The notes beneath the pieces were generated by a model. The model did not search any database. It was not told the origin of the DNA and saw nothing but the letters and a program-made list of their open reading frames with translations. The position numbers and the translations under genes were made by a program. Below, one piece after another: positions 25,174-34,319 of a stretch of DNA of 64,000 nucleotides. The stretch covers positions 2,067,932 to 2,131,931 of the forward strand of contig NZ_LT965953.1 of NCBI RefSeq assembly GCF_900240995.1, given 5' to 3'. The first letter of the stretch is position 1, and the number at the start of each line of letters is the position of its first letter. This DNA comes from Bacillus sp. Marseille-P3661 (GTDB taxonomy: Bacteria; Bacillota; Bacilli; Bacillales; Bacillaceae_J).

Positions 25174-26124
25174 ATGCAAGAAACAATAATTGATATTCAG
25201 AATTTAACAAAATTTTATGAAACGAAATGCGCTGTTGATGATCTAAATTTAAAAATATACCGTGGTGAAGTGTTTGGATTATTAGGTCCCAATGGTGCAG
25301 GAAAATCAACATCAATCTTAATGATGCTTGGTCTCAGCGAACCTTCTACTGGAACCATTACAGTTTGTGGATACAACTCCACTCATGAGCCGATCAAGGT
25401 AAAGCAGAAAGTTGGATATTTACCTGATAATGTTGGTTTCTATGAAGAGCGGACCGGCTTAGAAAATTTATTATACACGGCGCAATTAAATGGACAATCA
25501 AAACAAGAGGCAAAAGAACGTGCAATCGATTTATTAAGACAAGTCGGACTAGAAAAGGCTTGCCACAAGAAAACAGGTAACTATTCAAGGGGAATGAAAC
25601 AAAGACTTGGTCTTGCTGACGTATTAATTAAGCAACCTGAAGTCATTATTTTGGATGAACCCACACTAGGAATTGACCCGCAAGGTGTTCAAGATTTGCT
25701 TAGTTTAATCAGAACATTGAGTAAAGAGTACGGAATAACCGTATTACTTTCATCACACCATCTTCATCAAGTACAACAAATCTGTGATCGGGTTGGGTTA
25801 TTTGTAGATGGAAAACTTTTGGCCTGCGGTAATATTAAGGAGTTGGCACATAAGTTGTTTTCAAGTGATGGCATGACCTTGGAGACTAAAGTTTCTCTCA
25901 TTACTGATCCTTTGCTAGAAAAGCTTAGAGATATACCTGAGGTATTAGCTGTAGAATATAAGCATGATGAATTAACTATTAAGAGCAAAACAGATATTTC
26001 ATCAGAAGTAGCAAGCATCATAGTTAACTCGGGTATCTCCCTAAGAGGACTTGTTCTTAAAGAACATGGTTTAGATGATATTTATCATCAATACTTTGAA
26101 GGGGAGGTTAACGGTAAAATATGA
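25174..26124 (+). CDS. ABC transporter ATP-binding protein
   Basis: The product is 316 residues from ATG 25174, with GGAGGAGGT 5 bases upstream; an earlier in-frame start at 25090 would run through the preceding gene and is rejected. The motifs are Walker A GPNGAGKST, signature YSRGMKQRLG, Walker B VIILDEP and the switch His in LSSHHL. The C-terminal 80 residues form the accessory domain common in CcmA/DrrA-type exporters. It supplies ATP energy to the permease encoded next. The 4-base overlap (ATGA) with that gene indicates tight coupling. Confidence 0.95.
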   Translation: MQETIIDIQNLTKFYETKCAVDDLNLKIYRGEVFGLLGPNGAGKSTSILMMLGLSEPSTGTITVCGYNSTHEPIKVKQKVGYLPDNVGFYEERTGLENLLYTAQLNGQSKQEAKERAIDLLRQVGLEKACHKKTGNYSRGMKQRLGLADVLIKQPEVIILDEPTLGIDPQGVQDLLSLIRTLSKEYGITVLLSSHHLHQVQQICDRVGLFVDGKLLACGNIKELAHKLFSSDGMTLETKVSLITDPLLEKLRDIPEVLAVEYKHDELTIKSKTDISSEVASIIVNSGISLRGLVLKEHGLDDIYHQYFEGEVNGKI

Positions 26125-27125
26125 AACATGATTTCGTTTACAAGATAGATCATAAAGACACACATCATATACACCATCCTTTCCTTACTATGGTGCAGAA
26201 GGAAATAGCTGATCAAGTCAGAAGTTGGAGATTTATAATATTAGTATTGCTTATATTACTAACTTGCCTCGCTTCCCTATATTCATCATTAAGCATTATT
26301 CGTACAGCTGCCGCGTCCATCGACACAAATGATGCTTTCTTATTTTTAAAAATATTTACACTTTCTGACCCGCAAGGCTCAATGCCTTCTTTTATGACAT
26401 TTATTAGTCTATTAGGTCCATTATTAGGAATTGGCCTGGGATTTGATGCAATCAATTCGGAACGAAATCGTGGAACGCTCAGCCGAATTTTAGCCCAGCC
26501 TATCCCTAGAGATTATTTAATTAATGCAAAATTTTTAGCCAACTTAGGTTTAATCGGCATATTGACTTTTGCATTAGGCTTTTTAATCATTGGACTAGGG
26601 ATTATTTCAATAGGTTTCCCACCAACATGGGATGAGTTTTGGAGAATGGTAGCCTTTCTATTTCTTAGTGTAATTTATATAGGCTTTTGGTTAAACATAT
26701 CAATATTATTTTCAATTCGCTTTAAGCAAACTGCTACATCAGCACTTTCGAGTATTGCAATGTGGTTGTTCTTCAGCGTATTTTATTCAATCATTATTAA
26801 CATAATTGGCAAAGCGGCATTTCAGATTCAAAAAATGGGGGCAATATATGAGTTAGGTGGAATGCAAACCATAATCCAAACATTATCACGTTTTAATCCA
26901 AGTTATTTGTATAGTGAAATAACGACGATTTTATTAACACCTACCATACGTTCTTTAGGGCCCTTAACAATGGAACAATTAGTTGGTGCAATCCCAAGTC
27001 CATTGCCTTTAAAACAGAGTCTTCTGTTGATATGGCCGCAATTTACAGGTTTAATAGCTGCAACGATTATTTGTTTTGGTATATCCTATTTCATTTTTAT
27101 GAAACAAGAAATAAGGGCAAAATAA
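26121..27125 (+). CDS. ABC-2 type transporter permease
   Basis: The product is 334 residues with about six membrane segments. The cytoplasmic start (about 30 residues, His-rich: HKDTHHIHH) is followed by the first span, a long external loop and then five more spans. The segment FDAINSERNRGTLSRILAQPIPRDYLINAK is the conserved coupling-helix region of the NosY/ABC-2 permease family (COG1277). With the ATPase and the NEW3 protein it probably forms an export system or one that acts on the envelope. Substrate unknown. Confidence 0.93.
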   Translation: MKHDFVYKIDHKDTHHIHHPFLTMVQKEIADQVRSWRFIILVLLILLTCLASLYSSLSIIRTAAASIDTNDAFLFLKIFTLSDPQGSMPSFMTFISLLGPLLGIGLGFDAINSERNRGTLSRILAQPIPRDYLINAKFLANLGLIGILTFALGFLIIGLGIISIGFPPTWDEFWRMVAFLFLSVIYIGFWLNISILFSIRFKQTATSALSSIAMWLFFSVFYSIIINIIGKAAFQIQKMGAIYELGGMQTIIQTLSRFNPSYLYSEITTILLTPTIRSLGPLTMEQLVGAIPSPLPLKQSLLLIWPQFTGLIAATIICFGISYFIFMKQEIRAK

Positions 27126-27126
27126 A

Positions 27127-27169
27127 AATAGCAAAGAATAAATAGATAGTCTATTTATTCTTTGCTATT
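27127..27169. terminator. Bidirectional terminator
   Basis: A perfect 20-bp stem (arms 27127-27146 and 27150-27169) with a 3-base loop between convergent genes. Confidence 0.92.
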
Positions 27170-27179
27170 ACTTTAATTA

Positions 27180-27929
27180 TTAAAGACGCGTTACAACATT
27201 ATATACAAAATCCCGTTTCTTTTCTTCTAGCTTTTTAAGATATTCATGTGTTTTGGGTGCGGTTTGTTTTAAGTTTGCATTTGTTTTTTCATTTAAATAA
27301 TACATTGCAAACACTTCAGCAAAGTATTCTTCAGGGTAATTTTGAAAATACTCCCGTTTTGGAAACAATTTAAATACTTCATCTTTCCAGATCCCAATGA
27401 AAACGCTATCATTCCTAAGTTTATCAAATACTTTCCGTTCAACTGAATGACCAATTTCATGGAGCTCCAGATTAACAGAACCATGTCCCTTTCCATACGA
27501 ACTTGCACCAATTTTCGCCGCTGCAATATACGTTCCTCCTGCACCTGGTACTTGATCCCATGTTTTATTAGGACTCCAGCCGCGTGGAGATATCCCACTT
27601 AAGTGTGTAAACGGGCCTTCATCAGTTAGTTTTCCAGTAAAAAGTTTGATCTTTACATTATTCACAACTAAATCATGAAGAAGTGTAGGGTGTATCTTGG
27701 ATATACGAGAAACCATGCTACGTACTTCTTTATGATCGTAATCATTTTCATTCGGCAGTAATATTAGTTGACCTACTAACCTTTCAATCTCTTTATTATC
27801 AAACTCAATATTAATACCATGCATTTCATTGGCTTTCTTTAACGAGAGACCTGTAATTTCCCCTTTTGCAACAGAAAGTGTGGGTAAGGTGCAAAGAAGT
27901 AATAAACAAAAAACGAAAAGCTGTTTCAT
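27180..27929 (-). CDS. Secreted ATLF / Pro-Pro-endopeptidase-like zinc metalloprotease
   Basis: The product is 249 residues from ATG 27929 (AAGGTG 9 bases upstream), with a signal peptide (cleaved after SVAK or nearby). Zinc site: His157-Glu158-X2-His161 in LELHEIGHSVE, and Glu205 in YPEEYFAEVFAMYY as the likely third ligand with a nearby Tyr202. This matches the anthrax lethal factor catalytic-domain (M34/ATLF) layout and the small secreted PPEP enzymes, which cut Pro-Pro bonds in surface proteins. No toxin-translocation domain is present. It probably acts on the cell's own surface proteins. Function beyond the fold is inference. Confidence 0.82.
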   Translation of the reverse strand: MKQLFVFCLLLLCTLPTLSVAKGEITGLSLKKANEMHGINIEFDNKEIERLVGQLILLPNENDYDHKEVRSMVSRISKIHPTLLHDLVVNNVKIKLFTGKLTDEGPFTHLSGISPRGWSPNKTWDQVPGAGGTYIAAAKIGASSYGKGHGSVNLELHEIGHSVERKVFDKLRNDSVFIGIWKDEVFKLFPKREYFQNYPEEYFAEVFAMYYLNEKTNANLKQTAPKTHEYLKKLEEKKRDFVYNVVTRL

Positions 27930-28126
27930 TAGCTTGTTCACCTTCTATAGTTTTCTGAATATTTTCATTATTTTAAATTGTGTATTACTATTATACTATA
28001 GATAGGCTTGTCTTGTTATGTATAAAATATTAAAATCTTATTACATAAATTTTACATTTTATTTACATTACTCTGAAACTTGAATTAAATAGACTCTCGT
28101 ACATTGTTGAAAATGAAAGCAGTAAT

Positions 28127-28151
28127 AAAAAACCGCAGGATATCCCTGCGG
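28127..28151 (-). terminator. Terminator of the yppF-like gene
   Basis: CCGCAGG / CCTGCGG stem with a 5-base loop and a following T6 run on the minus strand. Confidence 0.92.
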
Positions 28152-28168
28152 CCTTAATATATTATTAA

Positions 28169-28342
28169 CTACGCTATAGTTGCACCGCGTTGCTCTAACT
28201 CATGCATTAATCTACGATATTCTGCAAATGATAACGTACCTTGAATATATCCTCGCTTTAGAAAGTCTAATAAGTCGTTTACATTAGTTGGATGATCCTT
28301 TTTCACTTCAACATACTGTTTAATTAATGTTTCTAATGTCAA
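28169..28342 (-). CDS. yppF: YppF-like small protein
   Basis: The product is 57 residues from a TTG start with GGGGGAG 5 bases upstream. The sequence reads as a short helical protein with LLDFLKRGYIQGTLSFAEYR and a C-terminal LEQRGA, closely matching the pattern of B. subtilis YppF (a cytosolic protein of unknown function). It was too short for a normal ORF cut-off but has its own ribosome site and strong terminator. An AT-rich region upstream (28343-28609) carries Spo0A-box-like sequences that I do not rate as reliable. Confidence 0.75.
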   Translation of the reverse strand: MTLETLIKQYVEVKKDHPTNVNDLLDFLKRGYIQGTLSFAEYRRLMHELEQRGATIA

Positions 28343-28609
28343 AATAACTCCCCCTTGTTTAACTAACTAATACAAGAATACCATCAAACAAGGCTTATTT
28401 TATTATTTTAGAATTTTTCGACTTCCGACAGACCTCGATATATTTTTACAAAAACACCGTTTCCTGTCTAGCGAAAATACTATTTTTAGACGTGAATATG
28501 TCACGAGTCGGACAATTTGATGATTTTTGTCGCACGAAAGTTTCTAAGTAATCAAGGTAATAATATCTAGTACTCTCTTTTTTGCTAAGTCTGGCTATAA
28601 GAGTATCTA

Positions 28610-28645
28610 GGTAAAAGAGACCAACTATGACGTGGTCTCTTTGTT
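28610..28645 (-). terminator. Terminator of the LysM-NlpC/P60 gene
   Basis: AAAGAGACCA / TGGTCTCTTT stem, 9-base loop, T-rich tail on the minus strand. Confidence 0.88.
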
Positions 28646-28652
28646 AATTACC

Positions 28653-29414
28653 TTAATTATTTAATACTCGTGTTACTTTAACTAATCTGTCTTTCCAATA
28701 GTAGGTAGTGTTACTATAAGTAACCCCTACTGAACTTGATGCGTGAAGTATAGTTGTTGCATTTACATAAATTCCTGTATGATCAATCCTACCATCAAAG
28801 TTACCATCAAATGCAACTATATCACCGGGTTTCGCTTCCGAGAATGGTATCGAAGTACCGGTATTAGCTTGATCAACCGTAATTCTTGGAAGATAAATTC
28901 CGTTTTCTTCGTACACTCGCTTTAAAAATGATGAACAATCAAATACATCCGTTCTCAAAGTAGAAGCACCATATAGATAACCGGCACCAATATACTTGTT
29001 ACCTGTATTAATGATATCCTGTCCTGTTACCTGTTTGACAATTGTCGTTTGACCAACTGGAACATTTAAAACTTGTCCAATATAAAGCATATTAGGATTT
29101 GTTAGATGTGGATTTAAATTTTGGATTGCTGAAATAGTTGTATTAAATTTTTGAGAAATAATATAAAGTGTATCACCTGATTTAACTGTGTATTTTTCTG
29201 AAGACCTATCTTCAGACACCTTTAATACTTGTCCAGGATAAACCGTATAAGATGTTAGTCCATTCCAGTTCATTATTTGTTGAACGGTTGTGTTATTCTC
29301 GTTTGCAATTTTCCAAAGGAAATCCCCACTTTTAACTGTGTAGGACGCAGCATCAACTTGGGTTGAAAATAATAACGATCCAACCAATCCTGCAATGATG
29401 ATAAACTTCTTCAT
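28653..29414 (-). CDS. Secreted LysM-NlpC/P60 peptidoglycan endopeptidase
   Basis: The product is 253 residues from ATG 29414. After a signal peptide come two LysM repeats (YTVKSGDFLWKIANENNTTV and YTVKSGDTLYIISQKFNTT) that bind glycan, then a C-terminal NlpC/P60 domain. The catalytic Cys is in FDCSSFLKRVY, the His in DHTGIYV, and the third polar residue is His in LHASSSVG. The type resembles LytF/CwlS DL-endopeptidases that cut the D-Glu-meso-DAP bond during cell separation. AAGGGG lies about 11 bases before the ATG. A single gene with its own terminator. Confidence 0.93.
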   Translation of the reverse strand: MKKFIIIAGLVGSLLFSTQVDAASYTVKSGDFLWKIANENNTTVQQIMNWNGLTSYTVYPGQVLKVSEDRSSEKYTVKSGDTLYIISQKFNTTISAIQNLNPHLTNPNMLYIGQVLNVPVGQTTIVKQVTGQDIINTGNKYIGAGYLYGASTLRTDVFDCSSFLKRVYEENGIYLPRITVDQANTGTSIPFSEAKPGDIVAFDGNFDGRIDHTGIYVNATTILHASSSVGVTYSNTTYYWKDRLVKVTRVLNN

Positions 29415-29751
29415 GATGTAAATTTCCCCTTTCCTTAGGCTCAAATTTTAAACTATTAATTTTTATGAGTGTTAAGTAATTTGGTTATAACACTAGGGGT
29501 TTACTAATCTATTACCCCAAAATCGTGTGCCCTAAGTTATTCGTAACAAGATCAAAATCTATGACCCTATGTTAACAATGAAAAACTATGATGTCCTTGG
29601 TATTTTTTGGGTTTTTACCATTATAGTGGTATAACTAACAATAATTTTATCTGGAATATGTTTACATTTCTTCTGCAAACGCTTTTAAATCCATATGTAT
29701 TTAATTTATTACAGTTATATTTCAACCATTATTTTCCTAATTTTTCACAAT
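29415..29751. other. 337-base intergenic region upstream of the LysM-NlpC/P60 gene
   Basis: AT-rich leader/promoter region without an ORF. A GGGG(TAATAG...)CCCC small hairpin occurs near 29495-29517. A cre-like sequence at about 29675-29690 misses two consensus positions. I found no riboswitch here on inspection. Confidence 0.35.
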
Positions 29752-29784
29752 AAAAATAGCCTATCCAAAGATAGACTATTTTTT
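29752..29784. terminator. Bidirectional-looking terminator after the acidic protein gene
   Basis: AAAAATAGCCTATC / GATAGACTATTTTT arms with a 4-base loop. Confidence 0.85.
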
Positions 29785-29788
29785 AATT

Positions 29789-30442
29789 TTAATGTGTATT
29801 AAAATCAAATTCACTTAATAAATCCATATTACTCGCTATCATTGCAATGATAGTACTTGCCTCTTCCTTACTAAAAATAAAATTCGTTTCATCTTCGATC
29901 AGCTCATCTTCAGTTGTAACAATACGATTAATTCGTCTAAGTATACCATCACCAGTTTCTTCTATGATCCCAAATTGATAAGATACTTCAATATCATCTT
30001 CATGAACAAAAGCCATTACCTCTTCTGTTGTCCACTCAACGCTAATATCCTCAAATATATCATCATCAAATTGATCACTGTCATCAATTTCTCCCATTAC
30101 CTCTAAATCATCATAGTCATCATACTGATCACCATTCATGAAGAAATGGAAGTCTTCATGGACAGCATCTACGATATCTTCTATATCAGATAATATCGTT
30201 CTCGCTTTTTGTTCAAGATCCATATCTAACGTTTCAATATAGAATTCTTCATTATGAGGGTCAAAGAATAATGTGCAAAAGTAATCCCTTTCCTGATCCT
30301 CTGTTTCCACATAGAATTCTATACGCGGATGCTTTGCACCTCGGTCTATAGACATATGTCCTTCTTGATCATACTTTTCACAAATTGACTCTAAATGATC
30401 TGGCAACTCACTACATACACGGTCAAACCATTCTAATGACAT
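29789..30442 (-). CDS. Acidic conserved-looking protein, unknown function
   Basis: The product is 217 residues from ATG 30442, which has an AGGAAGGA site; the open frame extends further to 30520 without a ribosome site. Very rich in Asp and Glu (for example DDYDDLEVMGEIDDSDQFDDD), no membrane or signal segment, no known catalytic motif. It may bind cations or basic proteins, but I have no family assignment. Confidence 0.7.
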   Translation of the reverse strand: MSLEWFDRVCSELPDHLESICEKYDQEGHMSIDRGAKHPRIEFYVETEDQERDYFCTLFFDPHNEEFYIETLDMDLEQKARTILSDIEDIVDAVHEDFHFFMNGDQYDDYDDLEVMGEIDDSDQFDDDIFEDISVEWTTEEVMAFVHEDDIEVSYQFGIIEETGDGILRRINRIVTTEDELIEDETNFIFSKEEASTIIAMIASNMDLLSEFDFNTH

Positions 30443-30611
30443 GCGGCATCCTTCCTTCCATGAGTAGTCAAGTATAGTATTTCCTATAGTTAATATGATC
30501 CTTGCACCACTTTTATCCAATTACAAATTATCAACAACACCTTTTTCCTTTAATTAGTGAAAGAAACGTTACTTTTGCCTAATCAAAGAGTTAAATCAGC
30601 TGCATAGTAAA

Positions 30612-30650
30612 GAGGACAACATCTTGTTTTTATACTAGACGTTGTCCTCA
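30612..30650 (-). terminator. Terminator of the csp gene
   Basis: GAGGACAAC / GTTGTCCTC arms with a partly paired loop, then TTTACT on the minus strand. Confidence 0.8.
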
Positions 30651-30675
30651 TTGTCATTTACTAAGTTTGTCTTTG

Positions 30676-30876
30676 TTATACTTTTTGCACATTTGCTGCT
30701 TGTGGTCCACGGTCCCCAGTCTCTATATCAAAAGTTACTTCTTGGCCTTCATCAAGTGATTTGAAGCCTTCACCCTGAATAGCTGAGAAGTGAACAAATA
30801 CATCCTCTCCACCTTCACGCTCAATAAACCCAAAACCTTTTTCACTGTTAAACCATTTTACTTTACCACGTTCCAT
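30676..30876 (-). CDS. Cold-shock protein (CspB/CspD type, first copy)
   Basis: The product is 66 residues with AGGAGG 7 bases before ATG 30876. RNA-binding motifs RNP1 (KGFGFIE) and RNP2 (VFVHFSAI) are intact. It acts as a single-stranded nucleic acid chaperone, melting mRNA structure in the cold. A second copy with 80% or so similar sequence lies at 55697-55897 on the other strand. The upstream 5' leader is AT-rich. Confidence 0.96.
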   Translation of the reverse strand: MERGKVKWFNSEKGFGFIEREGGEDVFVHFSAIQGEGFKSLDEGQEVTFDIETGDRGPQAANVQKV

Positions 30877-31022
30877 TTTACTGCCTCCTAATATGTAAGT
30901 AATACACAAAATTACTAAAATAATCTTGCCTACTTATTTTATCCAGGAGACGTTCATTTTAAACAAACTTTTTTCGTGTTAAATAGTAATATATAAAAGT
31001 ATTGCTAAAACAGCCGTTACTT

Positions 31023-32285
31023 TTAGCGGATAACTCGTATGTTCCTTTCCAAATATGCCCAATTTTGCGGGAATTCAAAAGCCAATTGCCAAAAGGTCAC
31101 CCCTAAAAGGTTATAGCGATCAACTAGCCCATATTTACTTGTAATACTTCTTATATCTTCAAACCATACAAAATGTTGTATACTATCATCCCAATAAGAA
31201 AAGTATGGTGCTTGTGCAGCACTATCAAATTCAATTGTCGATCCCTTAGAAATTGCTAAATTTTGTGCAGAGTTAATTCCGTACGACGTTGTCTCATTTT
31301 CAGGGAGTTTCCAGCTATATCCATATAACGGAATTGCTATTTGTACCTTCCTAGGATTTATAAGAGAACTCGTGTATCTTATGACTTGAGCCATCCACCA
31401 TAAAGGTGTAACTGGGTCAGGTGGACCTCCTGGGTATCCATAATCCATCGTCATAACTGCAACAATATCAGCTATTTTGCCTATAGAATAGTAATCGTAA
31501 GCACCAATTATCGGGTTAGTTACTATATCCTCTGTTTTTGCATGTACACTCACATGTAATATTCGCGTTCCTAGTTCGTTTTTTAGATCTGAAAGAAATG
31601 TAATAAAGTCATTTCGTTGTGGGGGTGGTATAAATTCAAAGTCTATACTTACTCCTTCGTAATTACCTTGAACCAACAAATTTAATATACTAGTAATTAA
31701 ATTTGTTCGAAACGTTACATCGCCCAATACAGTTCCTACTAATTCAGGACTAAAATTAGTCCCCACTAAATTTCGGATCATTAGCAAAGGCCTAACCCCT
31801 AATTGTTTGCTTCGGGATACAAGTGGTGCATCCTGCAATAGCTGAAAAGCCCAGCCTTCCTCAGTAAAGGAATAAGCAACAATAGCTAAATAACTTAGAT
31901 GATTAGCTACTGTTTCAAAATTATTTAATGATCCTGTCATATCATATGGCACAATATACCCAAGGGTTTGTAGAGGTACTCTACGCGGCGAAGGGATTCT
32001 TAATGTTTGCCCCACAGATAAACTGTCGTTATTAACTACTGGATTCATTGATAAAATAGATCGGATATTAGCATCAAAGCTTTGTGCTAATGACCACAAC
32101 GTGTCACCGGATTGTACGACATATTCCCTAATTGGAAGCTCTTGTTGAGGTATATAAAGTGCTAATCCTGGAGTAATTGCATCACCTAATAATCCATTCA
32201 AGTTCATTATTGTTTGTATTGGAATACTGTACATTCGAGAAATAGACCATAAGGTTTCGTCAGCTCGAACTACATGAATTGCCAT
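31023..32285 (-). CDS. LysM-GH18 spore cortex-lytic-type glycosidase (SleL/YaaH-like)
   Basis: The product is 420 residues with no classical signal peptide. Two LysM repeats (about 3-47 and 54-98) are followed by a GH18 barrel (about 108-418). The catalytic motif is YEGVSIDFEF, with Asp215 and acid Glu217. This architecture is that of YaaH/YdhD/SleL proteins located in the spore coat and cortex, which act as N-acetylglucosaminidases or epimerases on cortex fragments during germination. Lack of a signal peptide fits deposition from the mother cell. Transcription by SigE is the family norm, but I could not confirm a promoter. Confidence 0.92.
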   Translation of the reverse strand: MAIHVVRADETLWSISRMYSIPIQTIMNLNGLLGDAITPGLALYIPQQELPIREYVVQSGDTLWSLAQSFDANIRSILSMNPVVNNDSLSVGQTLRIPSPRRVPLQTLGYIVPYDMTGSLNNFETVANHLSYLAIVAYSFTEEGWAFQLLQDAPLVSRSKQLGVRPLLMIRNLVGTNFSPELVGTVLGDVTFRTNLITSILNLLVQGNYEGVSIDFEFIPPPQRNDFITFLSDLKNELGTRILHVSVHAKTEDIVTNPIIGAYDYYSIGKIADIVAVMTMDYGYPGGPPDPVTPLWWMAQVIRYTSSLINPRKVQIAIPLYGYSWKLPENETTSYGINSAQNLAISKGSTIEFDSAAQAPYFSYWDDSIQHFVWFEDIRSITSKYGLVDRYNLLGVTFWQLAFEFPQNWAYLERNIRVIR

Positions 32286-32377
32286 ACATTCACGTCCTTG
32301 AATTTAGATTTACTACTATCTTATGGCTATAAGGGTAATGATAGTACTGAACATAAATGAATATTCCAAAAGAATAA

Positions 32378-32412
32378 TAAAACCCTATAGTTCTTTAGAA
32401 CTGCTATAGGTT
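32378..32412 (-). terminator. Second of two tandem terminators after ypjP
   Basis: CCTATAGCAGTTC / GAACTATAGG stem on the minus strand, then GTTTTATT. Located 35 bases past the first terminator. Confidence 0.75.
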
Positions 32413-32445
32413 ACTTAGTCATATTTTATTAGAGTGTTCGTACAT

Positions 32446-32482
32446 AAAAAACCAAGGATTACTAATAGCAATCCTCGGTTTC
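32446..32482 (-). terminator. First of two tandem terminators after ypjP
   Basis: AACCGAGGATT / AATCCTTGGTT stem followed by T6 on the minus strand. Confidence 0.88.
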
Positions 32483-32504
32483 ATGATAATATTTTCATTT
32501 ACAT

Positions 32505-33143
32505 TTATGCACTCATCCAGTGCGGAGGAGTGTTTTTATCCCAGTAAATGGAGCCCATTGTATGATGTGTCTGAAAACGGTCTGTATATTTATGATAGTG
32601 AAAATTGAACCAATATCCGTCCATCGGTGGATGATCTCTTCTCACATGAAACCGGATTAAATCTTCCCCTGTAGAACGATTGTAAACATGAAAGATTTTT
32701 TCTCCTAAACCTTTTGCTGGGTTTTCGGAGATGACTAATTCGCGAATTACGTCTTCATCAAGCTCTTGTGCTAGGGTTGAGATGGCTTCCTCGATTTTTG
32801 GAAGAATGACTTGCTTAAATTCGTCACCGATTACCGGGGCAATTGTTCTCCCAAATTTCATCATTGAAAGCTGTTCTGCTTGATTCGTCGAATATGCTGT
32901 AAAAGTAGAGATTAATTCCTCTCGATTATCTATATAAGTTGATATACTATCCCAGGAAAGCTCCTGGTTCGTTTCTTGCTGCTCTTCGACTTCTTCTGTA
33001 AGAAGTAAACTATCTTGTTTATCTGAAACATCACTATTCTCTTTTACGTTTCTATCAACATTCGTAGGCATGTGAGGAACAACCATACCAAAGGTTAGGA
33101 TTGTCACAAAAACTACAAATATTTTCCTCATCCATATCTTCAT
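32505..33143 (-). CDS. ypjP: YpjP-like secreted protein
   Basis: The product is 212 residues. It has an N-terminal signal segment (RKIFVVFVTILTFGMVVP) followed by an acidic Gln/Glu linker and a C-terminal domain rich in aromatic and His residues (GYWFNFHYHKYTDRFQTHHTMG). Start and end match the pattern of B. subtilis YpjP, a protein of unknown function. No catalytic motif is recognised, though the conserved His/Tyr cluster at the end suggests a binding or metal site. GGGGTATG precedes ATG 33143. Confidence 0.82.
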   Translation of the reverse strand: MKIWMRKIFVVFVTILTFGMVVPHMPTNVDRNVKENSDVSDKQDSLLLTEEVEEQQETNQELSWDSISTYIDNREELISTFTAYSTNQAEQLSMMKFGRTIAPVIGDEFKQVILPKIEEAISTLAQELDEDVIRELVISENPAKGLGEKIFHVYNRSTGEDLIRFHVRRDHPPMDGYWFNFHYHKYTDRFQTHHTMGSIYWDKNTPPHWMSA

Positions 33144-33251
33144 AAGGCATACCCCATAAACTATTGTTATTGTCTTTATTTTCTCACATTTTGTTAATAA
33201 AAACCACTTTCATGTGCATTTTTAACATAAATGTAATGTTAGACACTAAGC

Positions 33252-34319
33252 TTATGGAAGGACCACTAAATTACTTGTAACCGGACGTTCTCTTCCATCT
33301 GAAGGTCGATTTAATAGTTTTCCATTAAAATAGAATGCACTTGAACCACCACCATCTAAATTAAAAGCATCCTTAATCTTAAAGCTCAACAGTTTATCTT
33401 GAATTTCTTCAAGGGTAACTCCTTTGCTCCAGCCTTCGCGACGGCCGTCAATCACTATAAATAAAAGCTCACCATTCGAAAAATTACCTACAATCGTCCG
33501 TGGATGTCGCGTATTTTTCCAATCACTAGGAATGTTTGTCTTCTTGCCATCTTCCAACAAAGTTGGAACAAAACTAGCACCCTGGAGAGCATTTAATTGC
33601 TTTAATTCTGCTTGAGATGAAATTTTACCCCCTGTTAGGTGACCTTGTTTATTAAAGCCAACAAATGATAGAGTTGGGTGATCATAAAATGTTTCAATTT
33701 TTCCATCTACCACAGTAATACCTAAAGGAGCCATTTGCCCATCACCTGTTTTCCAAAAGCCACCTGCATTAACAGCTAAAATAGCACCTTTACGTTTTGC
33801 TGCTGCACTAGTAATTTCTCCCCTACTAACCACTTTATCATGAGCTAACACCATTTTTAGAGCATTGGAGGTATGCGGACGTACTTTTGCCATGTAACCC
33901 CGGTATCCCGCTTCATTCAATGAATAAACTTTTACAGTAGAGTTACTACCTTTGTGAATTCCAATTGGTTCACCTAATAAGTTCGATAATATTTGTTCAA
34001 GTACTTGATCTGACTTAGTAATTTGTTGTTTACTGCTTAAAACAAGCGAATCTAGCATTTCCTTTTGATTTTGGAGCTCTTCTTTTTCCTGGTTCATTTT
34101 CTCTATAATTTGAGTTAATTCTTTATTAATATCCGTTGTTAGCTGATTAATCTCGGCGATTTCATTATTTGAATTGTAAAGTTCATTATTTGTCACATGT
34201 AACGGCAGAACCATTGAATCTGCTTGGATTTTTGTAAAAGGGTTGTCTATATAAAAAACAAGGAAAAATCCAAGCACCGGCGCAATGAGCATGACTAAAA
34301 AAAGCTGTACATATTTCAT
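33252..34319 (-). CDS. Phosphodiester glycosidase (NAGPA domain) family protein
   Basis: The product is 355 residues. A membrane anchor (about 5-25) is followed by a coiled coil (about 50-110, Gln/Glu/Lys rich) and the NAGPA fold. The fold shows AVNAGGFW, PLGITVVDG, PRTIVG, LLFIVIDGRREGWSKGVTLEE, and the NLDGGGSSAFYFNG signature near the end. The family includes the human N-acetylglucosamine-1-phosphodiester glycosidase; bacterial members remove capping sugars or act on exopolymers. It is coupled to the gene upstream by a one-base overlap (TAATG), so both should be made together at the membrane. Confidence 0.9.
   Translation of the reverse strand: MKYVQLFLVMLIAPVLGFFLVFYIDNPFTKIQADSMVLPLHVTNNELYNSNNEIAEINQLTTDINKELTQIIEKMNQEKEELQNQKEMLDSLVLSSKQQITKSDQVLEQILSNLLGEPIGIHKGSNSTVKVYSLNEAGYRGYMAKVRPHTSNALKMVLAHDKVVSRGEITSAAAKRKGAILAVNAGGFWKTGDGQMAPLGITVVDGKIETFYDHPTLSFVGFNKQGHLTGGKISSQAELKQLNALQGASFVPTLLEDGKKTNIPSDWKNTRHPRTIVGNFSNGELLFIVIDGRREGWSKGVTLEEIQDKLLSFKIKDAFNLDGGGSSAFYFNGKLLNRPSDGRERPVTSNLVVLP

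Noticed and set aside
28400..28560. Possible Spo0A boxes (TTCGACT, TGTCGCA) upstream of the yppF-like gene
   Set aside because: Each differs from TGTCGAA by one base and none stands out in AT-rich DNA; not enough to call.
29415..29751. A second c-di-AMP riboswitch before the LysM-NlpC/P60 gene
   Set aside because: The CTAGGGG-like stretch is there, but the GACAGCTAAC core and closing pairs are absent.
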